This document shows, piece by piece, positions 50,296 through 59,399 of a stretch of DNA of 64,000 nt. This DNA is from Lucinisca nassula (Eukaryota; Mollusca; Bivalvia; Lucinida; Lucinidae), in the NCBI GenBank assembly GCA_963580285.1, contig OY757014.1:13840725-13904724 (forward strand), in the 5' to 3' direction. The translations under genes were made by a program, and so were the position numbers. Below the pieces are notes generated by a model. That model saw only the letters and a program-made list of their open reading frames with translations, was not told the origin of the DNA and searched no databases. Every line of letters begins with the position of its first letter. Positions within the stretch are counted from its first letter, which is position 1.

Positions 50296-51313
50296 AAAAA
50301 CTTTAGGTAAAACATGTAACTAAGACTCCGTTATACGCTTTTCGTAAAACATGAAACCAAATCTTCGGATTTGAGACGTCTGTATATATATATAATGTAA
50401 TAGACAAATGGAGATTGAAGCTGGATACATTTGGTATTCATTCACCAATGGGCAGAAAACGTTTGGGAATTCGTTGGCACTAATACTACTAATACATTGA
50501 GACTATTCAACCGCATAGAAAAACTGACGTAAAAATAAACATTTACATTAGTTTAGCCTAAGTCAGAACCATAGTGCAGTTTATATTTTACTTTTGGTCC
50601 TTTGAGATCAGCGTGAATATTCTGAGAAATCGGAAATAAATTATTGGTTTAGACTCCTATTCTAGACAGGTTTTTAATTATTTAGACCCCATTTTGATTT
50701 ATATCAGTCTTTGAATCGACTGCCTATTCGAAATTCGCAGGGTTGCGGTGTGTTTCCTCTGGCTTTCTTTGCGGATCATTTCAGGGTCACTGATGAGGCT
50801 TTATTAGCCGAAACTACGCAGTATGACCAATCTTCTTTCTTATGAATGTTTTCATTGCTCTTAAAGGAACTCATTTTTGATTTTTATTTGAAACAGCTCT
50901 CAAACGATGCACAAAATAAGTCACATAATGGACTGATCGGTACAGAGCAGTTAAGTTTAATTTGAAACACTTTCAAATACACGAAGGCTTAAACGATTGA
51001 AATGTTTTCATAGAACAAATTTTAGCATTTTATAATTTGAAGATATTCTGGACATTTACTGTGTTTTTTTTATAAATTACAGAAAAAAGGTGGCTATTTT
51101 TTATATTTATCTTCGCGAGAATCCTATCCTTCATTATTATAACCAACCAAGTGAATCCTTTTTCGCGACAGATCTAGTATAAGAAAGTACTCATTACTTT
51201 AAATCTAACCAAATGACACTTTTGTGTTAAGACAAAATCTAGTCTATAACAATAAAATCCAATCAAAATACACTTTAGCATGTAATAAGTCATTCAGTTT
51301 AAAGATTCATCTA
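50296..51313. other. unassigned DNA
   Basis: About 1 kb without any repeat seen elsewhere in the window and without credible ORFs. Confidence 0.5.
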
Positions 51314-51568
51314 GATCACGAAAACACGCCTATATAAGTTTGACCCCTTGAACCCCACTTTTATATTGTAAAACTGGGGTTTACAGGGGTAAATCTTAGT
51401 TTTCTTATTTCTGCTCTAAAATATAGATTGTGGGTATTCGTTAAAACCGCCTCGAGGGGGCGGTTTCTCACGACTAACAATCTATATTCTCAGCAGAAAT
51501 AAAAAAAATATCACATTTTTTCGGCAGTAAAGTTTACAATGCATTTGTATAGGCGTGTTTTCGTAATG
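51314..51568 (-). mobile_element. FB-A, stem mismatched
   Basis: GATCACGAAAACACGCC ... GGCGTGTTTTCGTAATG. Left arm ATTCGTTAAAACCGCCTCG, right arm GGCGGTTTCTCACGACTAAC: several unpaired positions, so this palindrome is decaying. Confidence 0.85.
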
Positions 51569-51983
51569 AGAAGCAACTTCTAAAACATTTTAAATTGTAT
51601 ATGACAGCACATCTCTCAACGAATCATGCTTTAGTATTGATATTGTAACAATGTGATTATTATTGCTAAATAAGAGTACCAATAAGCTATTCTAAAAAGC
51701 TTTGCTTTTCTTTCAATTGCAGACAATTAAAAATAGTTTCAATATTTTTGTATTTATTTATTTTTTCTACAAATAAACTGCTGGTGAATTGATTATCTTA
51801 TGTGTTTTAAAAATAATCCAAAACCCAAAGTTTAGAAAAATTGCCAGCCCACGTATTGGATTCCTTTTTTGAAGGAAGCCAACTTGTTTGAAATGACGGC
51901 TAGTTTGAAGTTTTCGACCAGGTTTGGAACGCAGCAGATAACATATCTGTTGTCTAATAATAGATCCTGGAAACAACGCTACT
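51569..51983. other. unassigned DNA
   Basis: No recognised feature. Confidence 0.4.
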
Positions 51984-52263
51984 CATTACGATAACATACC
52001 CGTGCGACATAGTGCATTTTTTCACATGTCCAAAATGGCTACTTTTCGGTTGAAAATCCATGATACTTTTCTTATTTATACTCCAAACATAGGTTATGGG
52101 TGCTCGTTAGAACCGCCTCATTGAGGCGGTTCTAACGAGTACCCACAACCTAAGTCTTGAAGTAAAAATAAGAAAAATAATGTTTACCCCCGTAAACCCC
52201 AGTTTTCTCTATACAAAGTGGGGTGTAAGGGGGTGTTCATTTCACGGACTTGTTCACGTGATG
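51984..52263 (+). mobile_element. FB-B hairpin MITE, complete
   Basis: CATTACGATAACATACCCG ... GGACTTGTTCACGTGATG, 280 bp. Palindrome GTGCTCGTTAGAACCGCCTC / GAGGCGGTTCTAACGAGTAC with tip ATT. Small hairpin CCCCAGTTTTCTC / AAAGTGGGG. A good reference copy. Confidence 0.92.
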
Positions 52264-52802
52264 TGTTTTTTTTTTAATGTATGAAACGTCAAGAAGAGTG
52301 TGGACTAAAGTCTATTTAATATTTTGTAATTTGTCGGACCTGTACTTTAGCAAGTTGCGACATAGGGGTACGGCTTTCTGCTCGTCCGTCCGTCAGATGA
52401 CCAGGTTTGTACCCTTCCTAAAACATTTGAAAATGTTGCCAATTTTGAAGACACGTACATCCTCCAGGGACTCAGATCAGCTTACGCATCCGCGATTTTC
52501 CTCCGAAAAAAATGAAGATTTACCCTTAAAGGAATGAATTTGCTTCTGAGGAGAAAATCCCTATTGATAAAGAAAAAAACACACAACTATTTGAAACAAA
52601 TGTCCCCTGAAAGTGCATTTATTCCCATTGAACTAAATCAAATTGTCCTATTATCTTTTATAACAAAGTTGTTTTCTAGTAAGTGTTTCAAAATGTCTGA
52701 CAATGCTTGTTTTGAGAGGAATCATTTTAAAGCATGTATTTATCTGATACTCGCGAGGTATTCTATGAAGCCGAATATGAACTCTGAAGACTTCTTAAAT
52801 AA
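52264..52802. other. unassigned DNA
   Basis: Two ORFs (86 and 92 codons, 52277-52812) lack motifs; the second runs into the FB-B that follows. No repeat seen. Confidence 0.4.
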
Positions 52803-53083
52803 CATCACGTGAACAAGTCCGTGAACTGAAGTCCCCCCTAAACCCCACTTTATATAGAGAAAACAGGGGTTTAGGGGGGTAAAAATTATTTTTCTTATTT
52901 CTACTCCAAGACATAGGTTGCGGGTACTCGTTAGAACCGCCTCAATGAGGCGGGTCTAACGAGCACCCACAACCTATGTTTTGCAGTATAAATAAGAAAA
53001 ATGTCAAGGATTTTCATCAGAAAAGAAGCCAGTTTGGAGATGAGAAAAAATGCACTATGTCGCACGGATGTGTTATCGTAATG
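52803..53083 (-). mobile_element. FB-B hairpin MITE, complete
   Basis: CATCACGTGAACAAGTCCG ... GTCGCACGGATGTGTTATCGTAATG region, 281 bp. Palindrome GGTACTCGTTAGAACCGCC / GGCGGGTCTAACGAGCACC, tip TCAATGA; CAACCTATGTTTTGCAG; small hairpin CCCCACTTTATATAG / AAAACAGGGG. Confidence 0.9.
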
Positions 53084-53178
53084 ATCAAATGTTTCTTACA
53101 ATTCAATCATCGCGTTCCTGAAACAGTTGTCTCATCTGAGTCTAATCGGGTCTGGGAGGAGAGGGCTGGTCACTTTGC

Positions 53179-53457
53179 CATTACGCAAACACGCCTATAC
53201 AATTATATTGCCACTTTATCGCCGAAAAAATAAAAAAATTATGATGAAAAATTGTGATATTTTTCTTATTTCTGCTTAAAATATAGATTGTGGGCACTCG
53301 TAAGAACCGCCTCATCGAGGCGGTTCTAACGAGTACCCACAAACTATATTTTAGAGCAGAAATAAGAAAAATAAGGTATACCCCCGGAAACCCCAGTTTT
53401 GCAATATAAAAGTGGGGTTCAAGGGGGTCAAAATTATATAGGCGTGTTTTCGTGATG
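53179..53457 (+). mobile_element. FB-A hairpin MITE, complete
   Basis: CATTACGCAAACACGCC ... GGCGTGTTTTCGTGATG, 279 bp. Left arm has GTAAG while the right has CTAAC, an unmatched substitution (contrast with 32148). Small hairpin CCCCAGTTTTGC / AAAAGTGGGG. Confidence 0.92.
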
Positions 53458-53872
53458 GCTATCCGACGGACGGTTGTGTATGTTCTTTATACGTGTTGAT
53501 TCCCCTGTATGTGCCGAGGAGTATATATGTTTAAATTGTATTTAAAGACAAGGATTTGGGCACTCTAAAATCTAATTTAACCCCCATTCCTCCATCCCGA
53601 CTGGTTATGGCTGCTGACTGTTCTAAGGCAGTGGTACTTGTGTTTTTCATTCTGATATGTAGCTCGTTACTTATGTTGCCTTTATAGAATTGTAACAACT
53701 TCGTCGGGGAAGGTGGGCTGGTTGCTTTGTTTTCCATTACGCAGTGATTTGTTTGTTCGTGCGGTGTCATTGGTCGCCTGATCCCGAGGTTATAAAACAT
53801 TTTTTCTTTTGGAACTCGCTTGAGCATGAAATTGGTCCTGCTCGTAAATTTTAAAATGCCATCATTGTTCTC
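53458..53872. other. unassigned DNA
   Basis: A 115-codon minus-strand ORF (53531-53878) shows no motif I recognise and overlaps the next FB-A; not called. Confidence 0.35.
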
Positions 53873-54152
53873 ACTCACGAAAACACACCTATATAAATTT
53901 GACCCCCTTGAACCCCATTTTATACAGTAAAACTGGGGTTTGCAGGGGTAAACATTATTTTTGTTATTTCTGCTCTAAAATATAGATTGTGGGTACTCGT
54001 TAGAACCGCCTCGATGAGGCGGTTCTAACGAGTACCCACAGTCTATATTTTAGAGCAGAAATAAGAAAAATGTCACACTTTTTCATCTTAAAATTTTCAT
54101 GTTTTCGGCGATAAAGGTTACAGTGTATTGGTATAGGCGTGTTTTCGTAATG
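53873..54152 (-). mobile_element. FB-A hairpin MITE, complete
   Basis: ACTCACGAAAACACACC ... GGCGTGTTTTCGTAATG. Palindrome perfectly paired around tip GATG (CCGCCTCGATGAGGCGG); small hairpin CCCCATTTTATACAG / AAAACTGGGG. Confidence 0.9.
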
Positions 54153-54412
54153 CTGTGTTTGCTTGTCATCTTTACATGTACTTTACATGTGACTAGAGCG
54201 AGGCGAGAAACCACAGCAGTGACAGACCAAATGATTAAGCGTCAGCGCTCTTATCGACTATAGGCAAAATGAGGCCCGTCTACAGACATATAGTAAAATT
54301 CTGCTATTTAGACCAACTAAAATTAAGTTTAATTCTGCTTTAAAATTCCGCTATTAAGACAACCTAAAATTAAGACAAAGTCTGCTTTAAAAAGTTTATT
54401 TCGTAGGTTACA
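54153..54412. other. unassigned DNA, TACAGTAAAAT-type remnant
   Basis: Repeated ATTCTGCTATTTAGACCAAC, TAAAATTAAG and TTCTGCTTTAAAA motifs suggest an old GACCACC-family remnant. Confidence 0.35.
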
Positions 54413-54692
54413 CATTAGGAAAACATGTCCGTAAGAAATAATGGCGTCCAACATGGTGTCAGAAAATGATAAATATAAGGTAAAAATGATAACACCATTA
54501 CTATTTCTGCTTTCAACATAGATTGTGGGTGCTCGTTAGAACCGCCTCAATGAGGCGGTTCTAACGAGTACCCACAATCTATGTTTTCGATCAAATATAA
54601 CGCAAATAATGTATACCCCATAAACCCCACTTTTCTCTATATAAAATGGGGTTTAGGGGGGTGCTTCGTTTCACGGGCTAGTTATCATGATG
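54413..54692 (+). mobile_element. FB copy with mixed ends
   Basis: Left end CATTAGGAAAACATGTCCG resembles neither family fully; the palindrome is clean (GTGCTCGTTAGAACCGCCTC / mirror, tip AAT) and flanked by AACATAGATTGTG (FB-A-like stem base). The right side is FB-B-like (CCACTTTTCTCTATATAAA, TTTCACGGGCTAGTTATC). A hybrid or a third subfamily. Confidence 0.8.
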
Positions 54693-54736
54693 AGTTGTTA
54701 TTTCTTTGTATTTTCTGCATGCAGTGTCCTCTGGTC

Positions 54737-54835
54737 AGAGACCACCTTTGGGACTGTTCAAAAGTGGACTTTAAAATGACACTTTTGAACAGTCCCAAAG
54801 GTGGTCTTAATATAACAATTTAACTGTATACTTAC
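54737..54835. repeat. GACCACC-type hairpin, well paired
   Basis: AGACCACCTTTGGGACTGTTC mirrored by GAACAGTCCCAAAGGTGGTC, inner CAAAAGTGGA / ACACTTTTG, followed by TTAATATAACAATTTAACTG. Best copy of this family. Confidence 0.8.
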
Positions 54836-54892
54836 ATGTAAACAGACACAAACACCTACGTATTAGTAACGGCGCTTTCCTTCCTGAATACA

Positions 54893-55110
54893 TCAGGTTC
54901 ACAAATCCGTGTAATTGACAGCCCTCTTAACCCCAACTTATGTAGAGAAAAGTGGGGTTTACAGGGGTATTCAGCGTTTTCCTTATTCGCGCTCACAACA
55001 TAGTTTGTGAGTATTTGTTAGAAATGACTCAACTTACATTTGGACCAGAAAGACAAAATATCAAACATGTTTAATCTCAAAAATGCTTATTTTAGCGAAA
55101 AAAAAAAAAA
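54893..55110 (-). mobile_element. FB-B, decayed
   Basis: CAGGTTCACAAATCCGTG, CCCCAACTTATGTAGAG / AAGTGGGG, TTGTGAGTATTTGTTAGAA, then degraded flank and a 15-A run before the next FB-A. Confidence 0.65.
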
Positions 55111-55111
55111 A

Positions 55112-55320
55112 AATTACGAAAACACGCCTATACAAATATTTTGGAAATTTTACCGCCGAAAAAACTAAAATTTTAAGATGAAAAATTGTGATATTTTTGC
55201 TTTTTATTTCTGCTCAAAATATAGATTTTGGGTACACTTTAGAACCCGCCCGTGAATCCCAGTTTTACTCTATAAAAGAGGGACCCAAGGGGGTCCGAAT
55301 TTCGTGTGTTGTCGATATGG
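55112..55320 (+). mobile_element. FB-A, right hairpin arm deleted
   Basis: TTACGAAAACACGCC start; left arm to TTTAGAACCCGCCCG, then directly to the small hairpin (GTGAATCCCAGTTTTACTC / AAAAGAGGG) and GGGGGTCCGAATTTCGTG. Deletion class as at 11072. Confidence 0.75.
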
Positions 55321-55406
55321 GTACACAAGTTTGGTTGGTTTCAGCTTTGCGTTGAAGCACAATGCAGTCCAATCTATTTCTCCAAGCTCCGATGGGCAGG
55401 GGCGTG
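55321..55406 (-). mobile_element. SINE-1, head fragment
   Basis: GGTTTCAGCTTTGCGTTGAAG, CACAATGCAGTCC, CTATTTCTCCAAGC and CCGATGGGCAGGGGC match the SINE-1 head in reverse. It abuts the truncated FB-A. Confidence 0.7.
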
Positions 55407-55574
55407 TCATAACTTTGTATCGGCGTTGATGTAACGCAATAAGCCACCAGAAAAATCTTCAAATCTGAATAGTTTTTAAGTACTGCTTCTTCAGAGGGAC
55501 ACCAGATGACAGACGTATTTAAAATCGAAATGCTGCATAAGACAGCAACTACATATAGCTGATACAAAACAGGC

Positions 55575-55735
55575 AAACGTTAGGGCAACGTCAAATCAGC
55601 GTCGGCACAACGTCATGACGTTGCACCAACGTAGATTTGACGCTGCACATGACGTTGCACCGACGTTGATTTGACGTTGCATAAACGTCACGACGTTGTA
55701 TCGACGTTGATGTGACGTCATTATTACGTCATGTG
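55575..55735. repeat. array of ACGTTG/CAACGT short units
   Basis: Irregular units of about 30-40 bp built from CAACGTCA, ATGACGTTGCAC, CGACGTTGATTTGACG and CGACGTTGTATCGACG. Both orientations alternate, so it folds easily. Similar motifs (GACGTTGCAATG, ACGTCGATGTCGG) close the duplicated units at 24220 and 24850. Confidence 0.7.
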
Positions 55736-56216
55736 TATGCTGGCTTCTTAGTTTTATAAGGAGGGATGAGTTTAAGATTAAACATTACTCTCCCGAGTAT
55801 ACAAGTGGTTAGAGATAGTATCTGTATAAATCCATTACATACTTCTATTGTTGTTGTTGTTTTTTTTCTTGGGCAAAAGAAAGAAATCAACCATCCAGAC
55901 TTGTTTCTACCGTATAATTGGGATTTGGGTTTCAAATTAGACGCTTGATCAGGAAGTTTGCATTCAATTCTTTGATTTTTTATGTTTAAGCCTGAGAAGT
56001 GTACATCAGAGTTTAGTTGATTTTGAGCTGAATAGACTCTCCAGGGATCAACTTCGTAATTAAGGGATGTCAGGGTGGAATTATTTAGAAAAATGCTGAT
56101 ATTGGCAGGACATTCGTGAGTTTTAAAATGGCTTCTGTCATATCGCCAGAACAAGCATTTTTTATTTATTTTATTTCTTTATTTTCTTTCTTTCTTAATT
56201 TCTTTTATAATAATTT
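55736..56216. other. unassigned DNA
   Basis: A 141-codon ORF on the minus strand (55729-56154) overlaps a 60-codon plus-strand ORF. No motif recognised; includes a GTTGTTGTTG run. Confidence 0.35.
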
Positions 56217-56505
56217 GTGATATTTTTTTCTTATTTCTAGTACAAACACACATTGTGGTACTCGAACGCACTGCCTCCTTGAGTTAATGTCGTATTGAAA
56301 ACAGGGGAAATTATAAACATTAAATATCAGTTGTAACTGATAAGGGGGGGGGGGGGGGCTCTAACTAATGTTGACCTAATCCCATTGCTTGGTTTCCAAC
56401 CAAATATCATTTAACTAAATGTATAACCCTGAAAATCTCCCTTTTCCCTATATAAAGTTGGATTTACACGAGTGATGATTACTTGGATTTGTTAACCCGT
56501 GAAGG
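56217..56505 (+). mobile_element. FB-B-like, strongly decayed
   Basis: GTGATATTTTTTTCTTATTTC, a reduced arm (GTGGTACTCGAACGC), G13 run at about 56346-56357, TCTCCCTTTTCCCTATATAAAG, GATTACTTGGATTTGTTAACC. The palindrome is not paired any more. Confidence 0.5.
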
Positions 56506-56742
56506 CCCAGACCTCGTTCTGTGGTATCTGATCTGGGTCTGCACTGTATGCCCGGGCCCTATTTTAGGCCCAATATTCCAGAAACCTAACAGATCCAAAA
56601 ACTGGTGAGATCGCGTCCGCACTATTTTTAATTTCACTGTAACGTCTGATGCCGTAATGATTCTAACGTTTAGTACAGATAGGCATAAGCAAGCAGTGTA
56701 GACCCAGATCAGACTGCTCCTGAAGGAGCAGCTCGTATAACC
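56506..56742. repeat. two partial CAGTG...CACTG cores
   Basis: GAAGGCCCAGACCTCG with TGATCTGGGTCTGCACTG at 56504-56548, and GCAGTGTAGACCCAGATCAG with CTGCTCCTGAAGGAGCAG at 56696-56741; each has only one good arm. Confidence 0.5.
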
Positions 56743-56841
56743 GCAATGAGTTTTTTTTTTTTTTTTTTTTGCAATGCTCGCAAATCATAACAACATTGCC
56801 TTCACGAAAGAAACGCAATGATAGGATGAAAACAATTGCCA

Positions 56842-56976
56842 ACCATGTGAACCAGTCTGTGAAAAAAACACCCCACTAAACCCCACTGTATAGAAAGAAA
56901 ACTGGGGTTTTCGGGGGTAAACATTATTTTCTTATCTCTACTCTGAGACATACGTGTATGTTTGCGGTATAAAAAA
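56842..56976 (-). mobile_element. FB-B, truncated against P1
   Basis: CATGTGAACCAGTCTGTG, CCCCACTGTATAG / AAAACTGGGG, CTCTGAGACATACG, hairpin lost, TGTATGTTTGCGGTATAAA, stopping where P1 begins. Confidence 0.75.
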
Positions 56977-56980
56977 ATAG

Positions 56981-58815
56981 CCATCGGAAGAGATGGCAAA
57001 TCCCCCGACCAAAAGCCAATATGGCCTTCGGAAGATTGCTCACCAATAGAAAGTGCACCAGAATTAAACCAGCAATATATCACAAAAGTATTGCAGTTAT
57101 GGCCATCACAAGATTATACTGTCAGGGGAGATGACTAAAAAACCAGGGCACTCAGAGTGAGTGAGTGAGTGAGTTTTAGTTTTACGTCCCACCAACAGCT
57201 AAGGTCATACGGAGACGGGACCTCGGTTTAAAGACTCATCCGAAAGTCTAAAGGGCACTCAGAAATGTGGTTCTTGCGCATGGAATGCCTGCTTAAGCTC
57301 ATGTATTTCTGTACAAAGTACCATCAATATGTCTCAAAAGGTATTGGAGATATGGTGATCACAAACTGGTGTTACTGTTATCTTGGAAGGGTAGATAACT
57401 CAAATACCACAGCCCCAACAGTTGTGGTTCTTGCACATGACATTCCTTCAGTACCCTGTATACAATTGTGCCGAGTTCCTTCAATATATCTCAAAGGGTG
57501 TTGGAGTTATGGCCATCACAAGGTTATATTGCCAGGGGAGATAACTAAAAAACCAGAGCACCCAGAGTTGTAATTCTTGAGCATGATACATCTGCTTAAC
57601 CTCATGTACATCTGCATCAAGTACCACCAATATGTCTCAAAGGGTATTTGAGGTACGATGATCACAAGGTTGTTATACTGTTATATTGGAAGGGGAGATA
57701 ACTCAAACATCATAGCACCCAGAGTTGTGGTTCTTAGGCATGGAGCGCCGTCTCAACGTTGTATACAATTGTGTCAAGTACCATCAATATATCTCAAAGG
57801 GTATTGGAGTTATGGCCATCACAAGGTTATATTGTCAGGGGAGATAATTAAAAAACTAGGGCACCCAGAGTTGTGTTTCTTGCACGTGACACACCTGCTT
57901 AACCTCACATACAACTGTACCAAATATCATCAATATATCTCAAAGAGTGTTGGCCATCACAAGGTAGTGATTCTATATTATTGGAAGGGGAGATAACTAA
58001 AAAATCATGGCACCCAGAGTTGTGGTTCTTGTGCATGGCACACCATCTGGGCCTTGTGAACAACTGTGTCATGTATCATCAATAAATCTCAAATAGTGTT
58101 GGAGATGTGGCCATCACAAGGTTGTGATTCTATATTATTGGAAGGGGAGATAACTAAAAAACTATGGCACCCGGAGTTGTTGTTCTTATGCATGACACAC
58201 CTCTTTAGCCTTGTGAACAACTGTGCCAGGTATCGTCAATATATCTTAAAGGGTATTGGAATTATGGCCATCACAAGGTTGTCACTCTATTTTATTGGAA
58301 GGGGAGATAACTTAAAACGTATGGCATCCAGAGTTCTGGTTCTTGCGCATGACACACCATCTCAGCCTTGTGAACAATTGTGCCATGAACCATCAATGAA
58401 TCTCAAAGGTTATAGGAGTTATGGCCATCACAAGGTTGTCACACTATTTTATATGAAAGGGAGATAACTCCAAAACCATGGCAACCAGAGTTGTGGTTCT
58501 TGTGCATGACACGCCGTCTCAGCCTTGTGAACAACTGTGCCAGGTACCATCAATATATCTCAAAGGGTATTGGAGTTATGGCCATCACAAAGTAGTCATT
58601 CTATTTTATTAAAAGGGGAGATAACTAAAAAAGTATGGCATCCAGAGTTCTGGTACTTGTGCATGACACGCCGTCTCGGCCTTGTGAACAATTGTGCCAA
58701 GAACCATCAATGAATCTCAAAGGGTATAGGAGTTATGGCCATCACAAGGTTGCGTCGATGGACGGACGGACGGACAGACGGACGGACGCCAGGCTGATCG
58801 CTATATCCCCCGAAC
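56981..58815 (-). mobile_element. P1 satellite element, copy 3 (reverse)
   Basis: Starts with the hairpin GCCATCGGAAGAGATGGC, AATCCCCCGACC and GCCAATATGGCCTTCGG, then about 11 monomers of about 150 bp (GAGTTATGGCCATCACAAGG, GGGGAGATAACT, CACCCAGAGTTGTGG, CAACTGTGCCA, TCAATATATCTCAAAGGG), a GGACGGACGGACGGACAGACG microsatellite and GCCAGGCTGATCGC, TATATCCCCCGAACC. A SINE-2 fragment interrupts the first monomers. Confidence 0.8.
57157..57251 (-). mobile_element. SINE-2, 5' truncated, with 12-bp TSD
   Basis: GTGAGTGAGTGAGTTTTAG (tail), TTTTACGTCCCACC, GGTCATACGGAGACGGG, CTCATCCGAAAGTCT: the 3' end of the SINE seen in full at 19597, in reverse. Flanked by AGGGCACTCAGA at 57145-57156 and 57252-57263. 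Inserted in a P1 monomer. Confidence 0.9.
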
Positions 58816-58868
58816 CAAAGGGTATTGGAGTTATGGCCATCACAAGGTTATATTGTCAGGGGAGATAA
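58816..58868 (-). repeat. P1 monomer piece, 5' side of a split array
   Basis: GGTATTGGAGTTATGGCC, ATTGTCAGGGGAGATAATTA repeats 57800-57852 nearly exactly and is continued after the 4.6 kb insertion by 63498 onward. Confidence 0.75.
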
Positions 58869-59399
58869 TTAAACAAGAGGCCCATGGGCCACTATGCTCA
58901 CCAGAGCTCAGGGGGCACTGCCGACTGGCAGCAAAGTATTTTATTTACCATGGAAGCCCTGCGCCCAAGGATGCTTCAGATAAAATTTTTTACCCAATCG
59001 GCCTAGTGGCTTCAGCGGTCTGATGTCGCTTGAATGTGTTGTTGCAGGACAACTGGCAATTTCCAATCTGTGGCAACCAATAGGCCTAAAAGAACATTAT
59101 TACAGGAACATTTCTGTGTAAGTTAGACAAAATATCTTGAAAGGCATAAATGTCATTTTTCAATTTTCCCCCATTAGAAGTCAATGGAAACTCTTAACTT
59201 GCCATAGCAAACAAACCAAAGAGCCAAATTTCATAAACCGGAGCTCAGATGGGCACTGCCCATTCGCAGACATGTATTTTAACATGGTATGATTTTAATC
59301 TACCAAATAAAAAGTCTCCCAAACAAACCCCATTCCCAAATGAGCACTCGTGTGGACTGTATCTGAAATATCAGGTGTTTTATACAGTAGAGAAGGTGA

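Noticed and set aside
53531..53878. 115-codon minus-strand ORF
   Set aside because: No motif recognised and the start lies within 6 bp of an FB-A end. Would need a database hit.
55729..56154. 141-codon minus-strand ORF
   Set aside because: No domain, signal or splice context recognised, overlaps an ORF on the other strand, and sits among decayed repeats. Chance length is possible in 64 kb.
57265..58467. ORFs of 102-133 codons in the P1 array
   Set aside because: Repeat translation: the phrases recur every monomer and appear also at 63718 and, in reverse, at 38456 and 43256.
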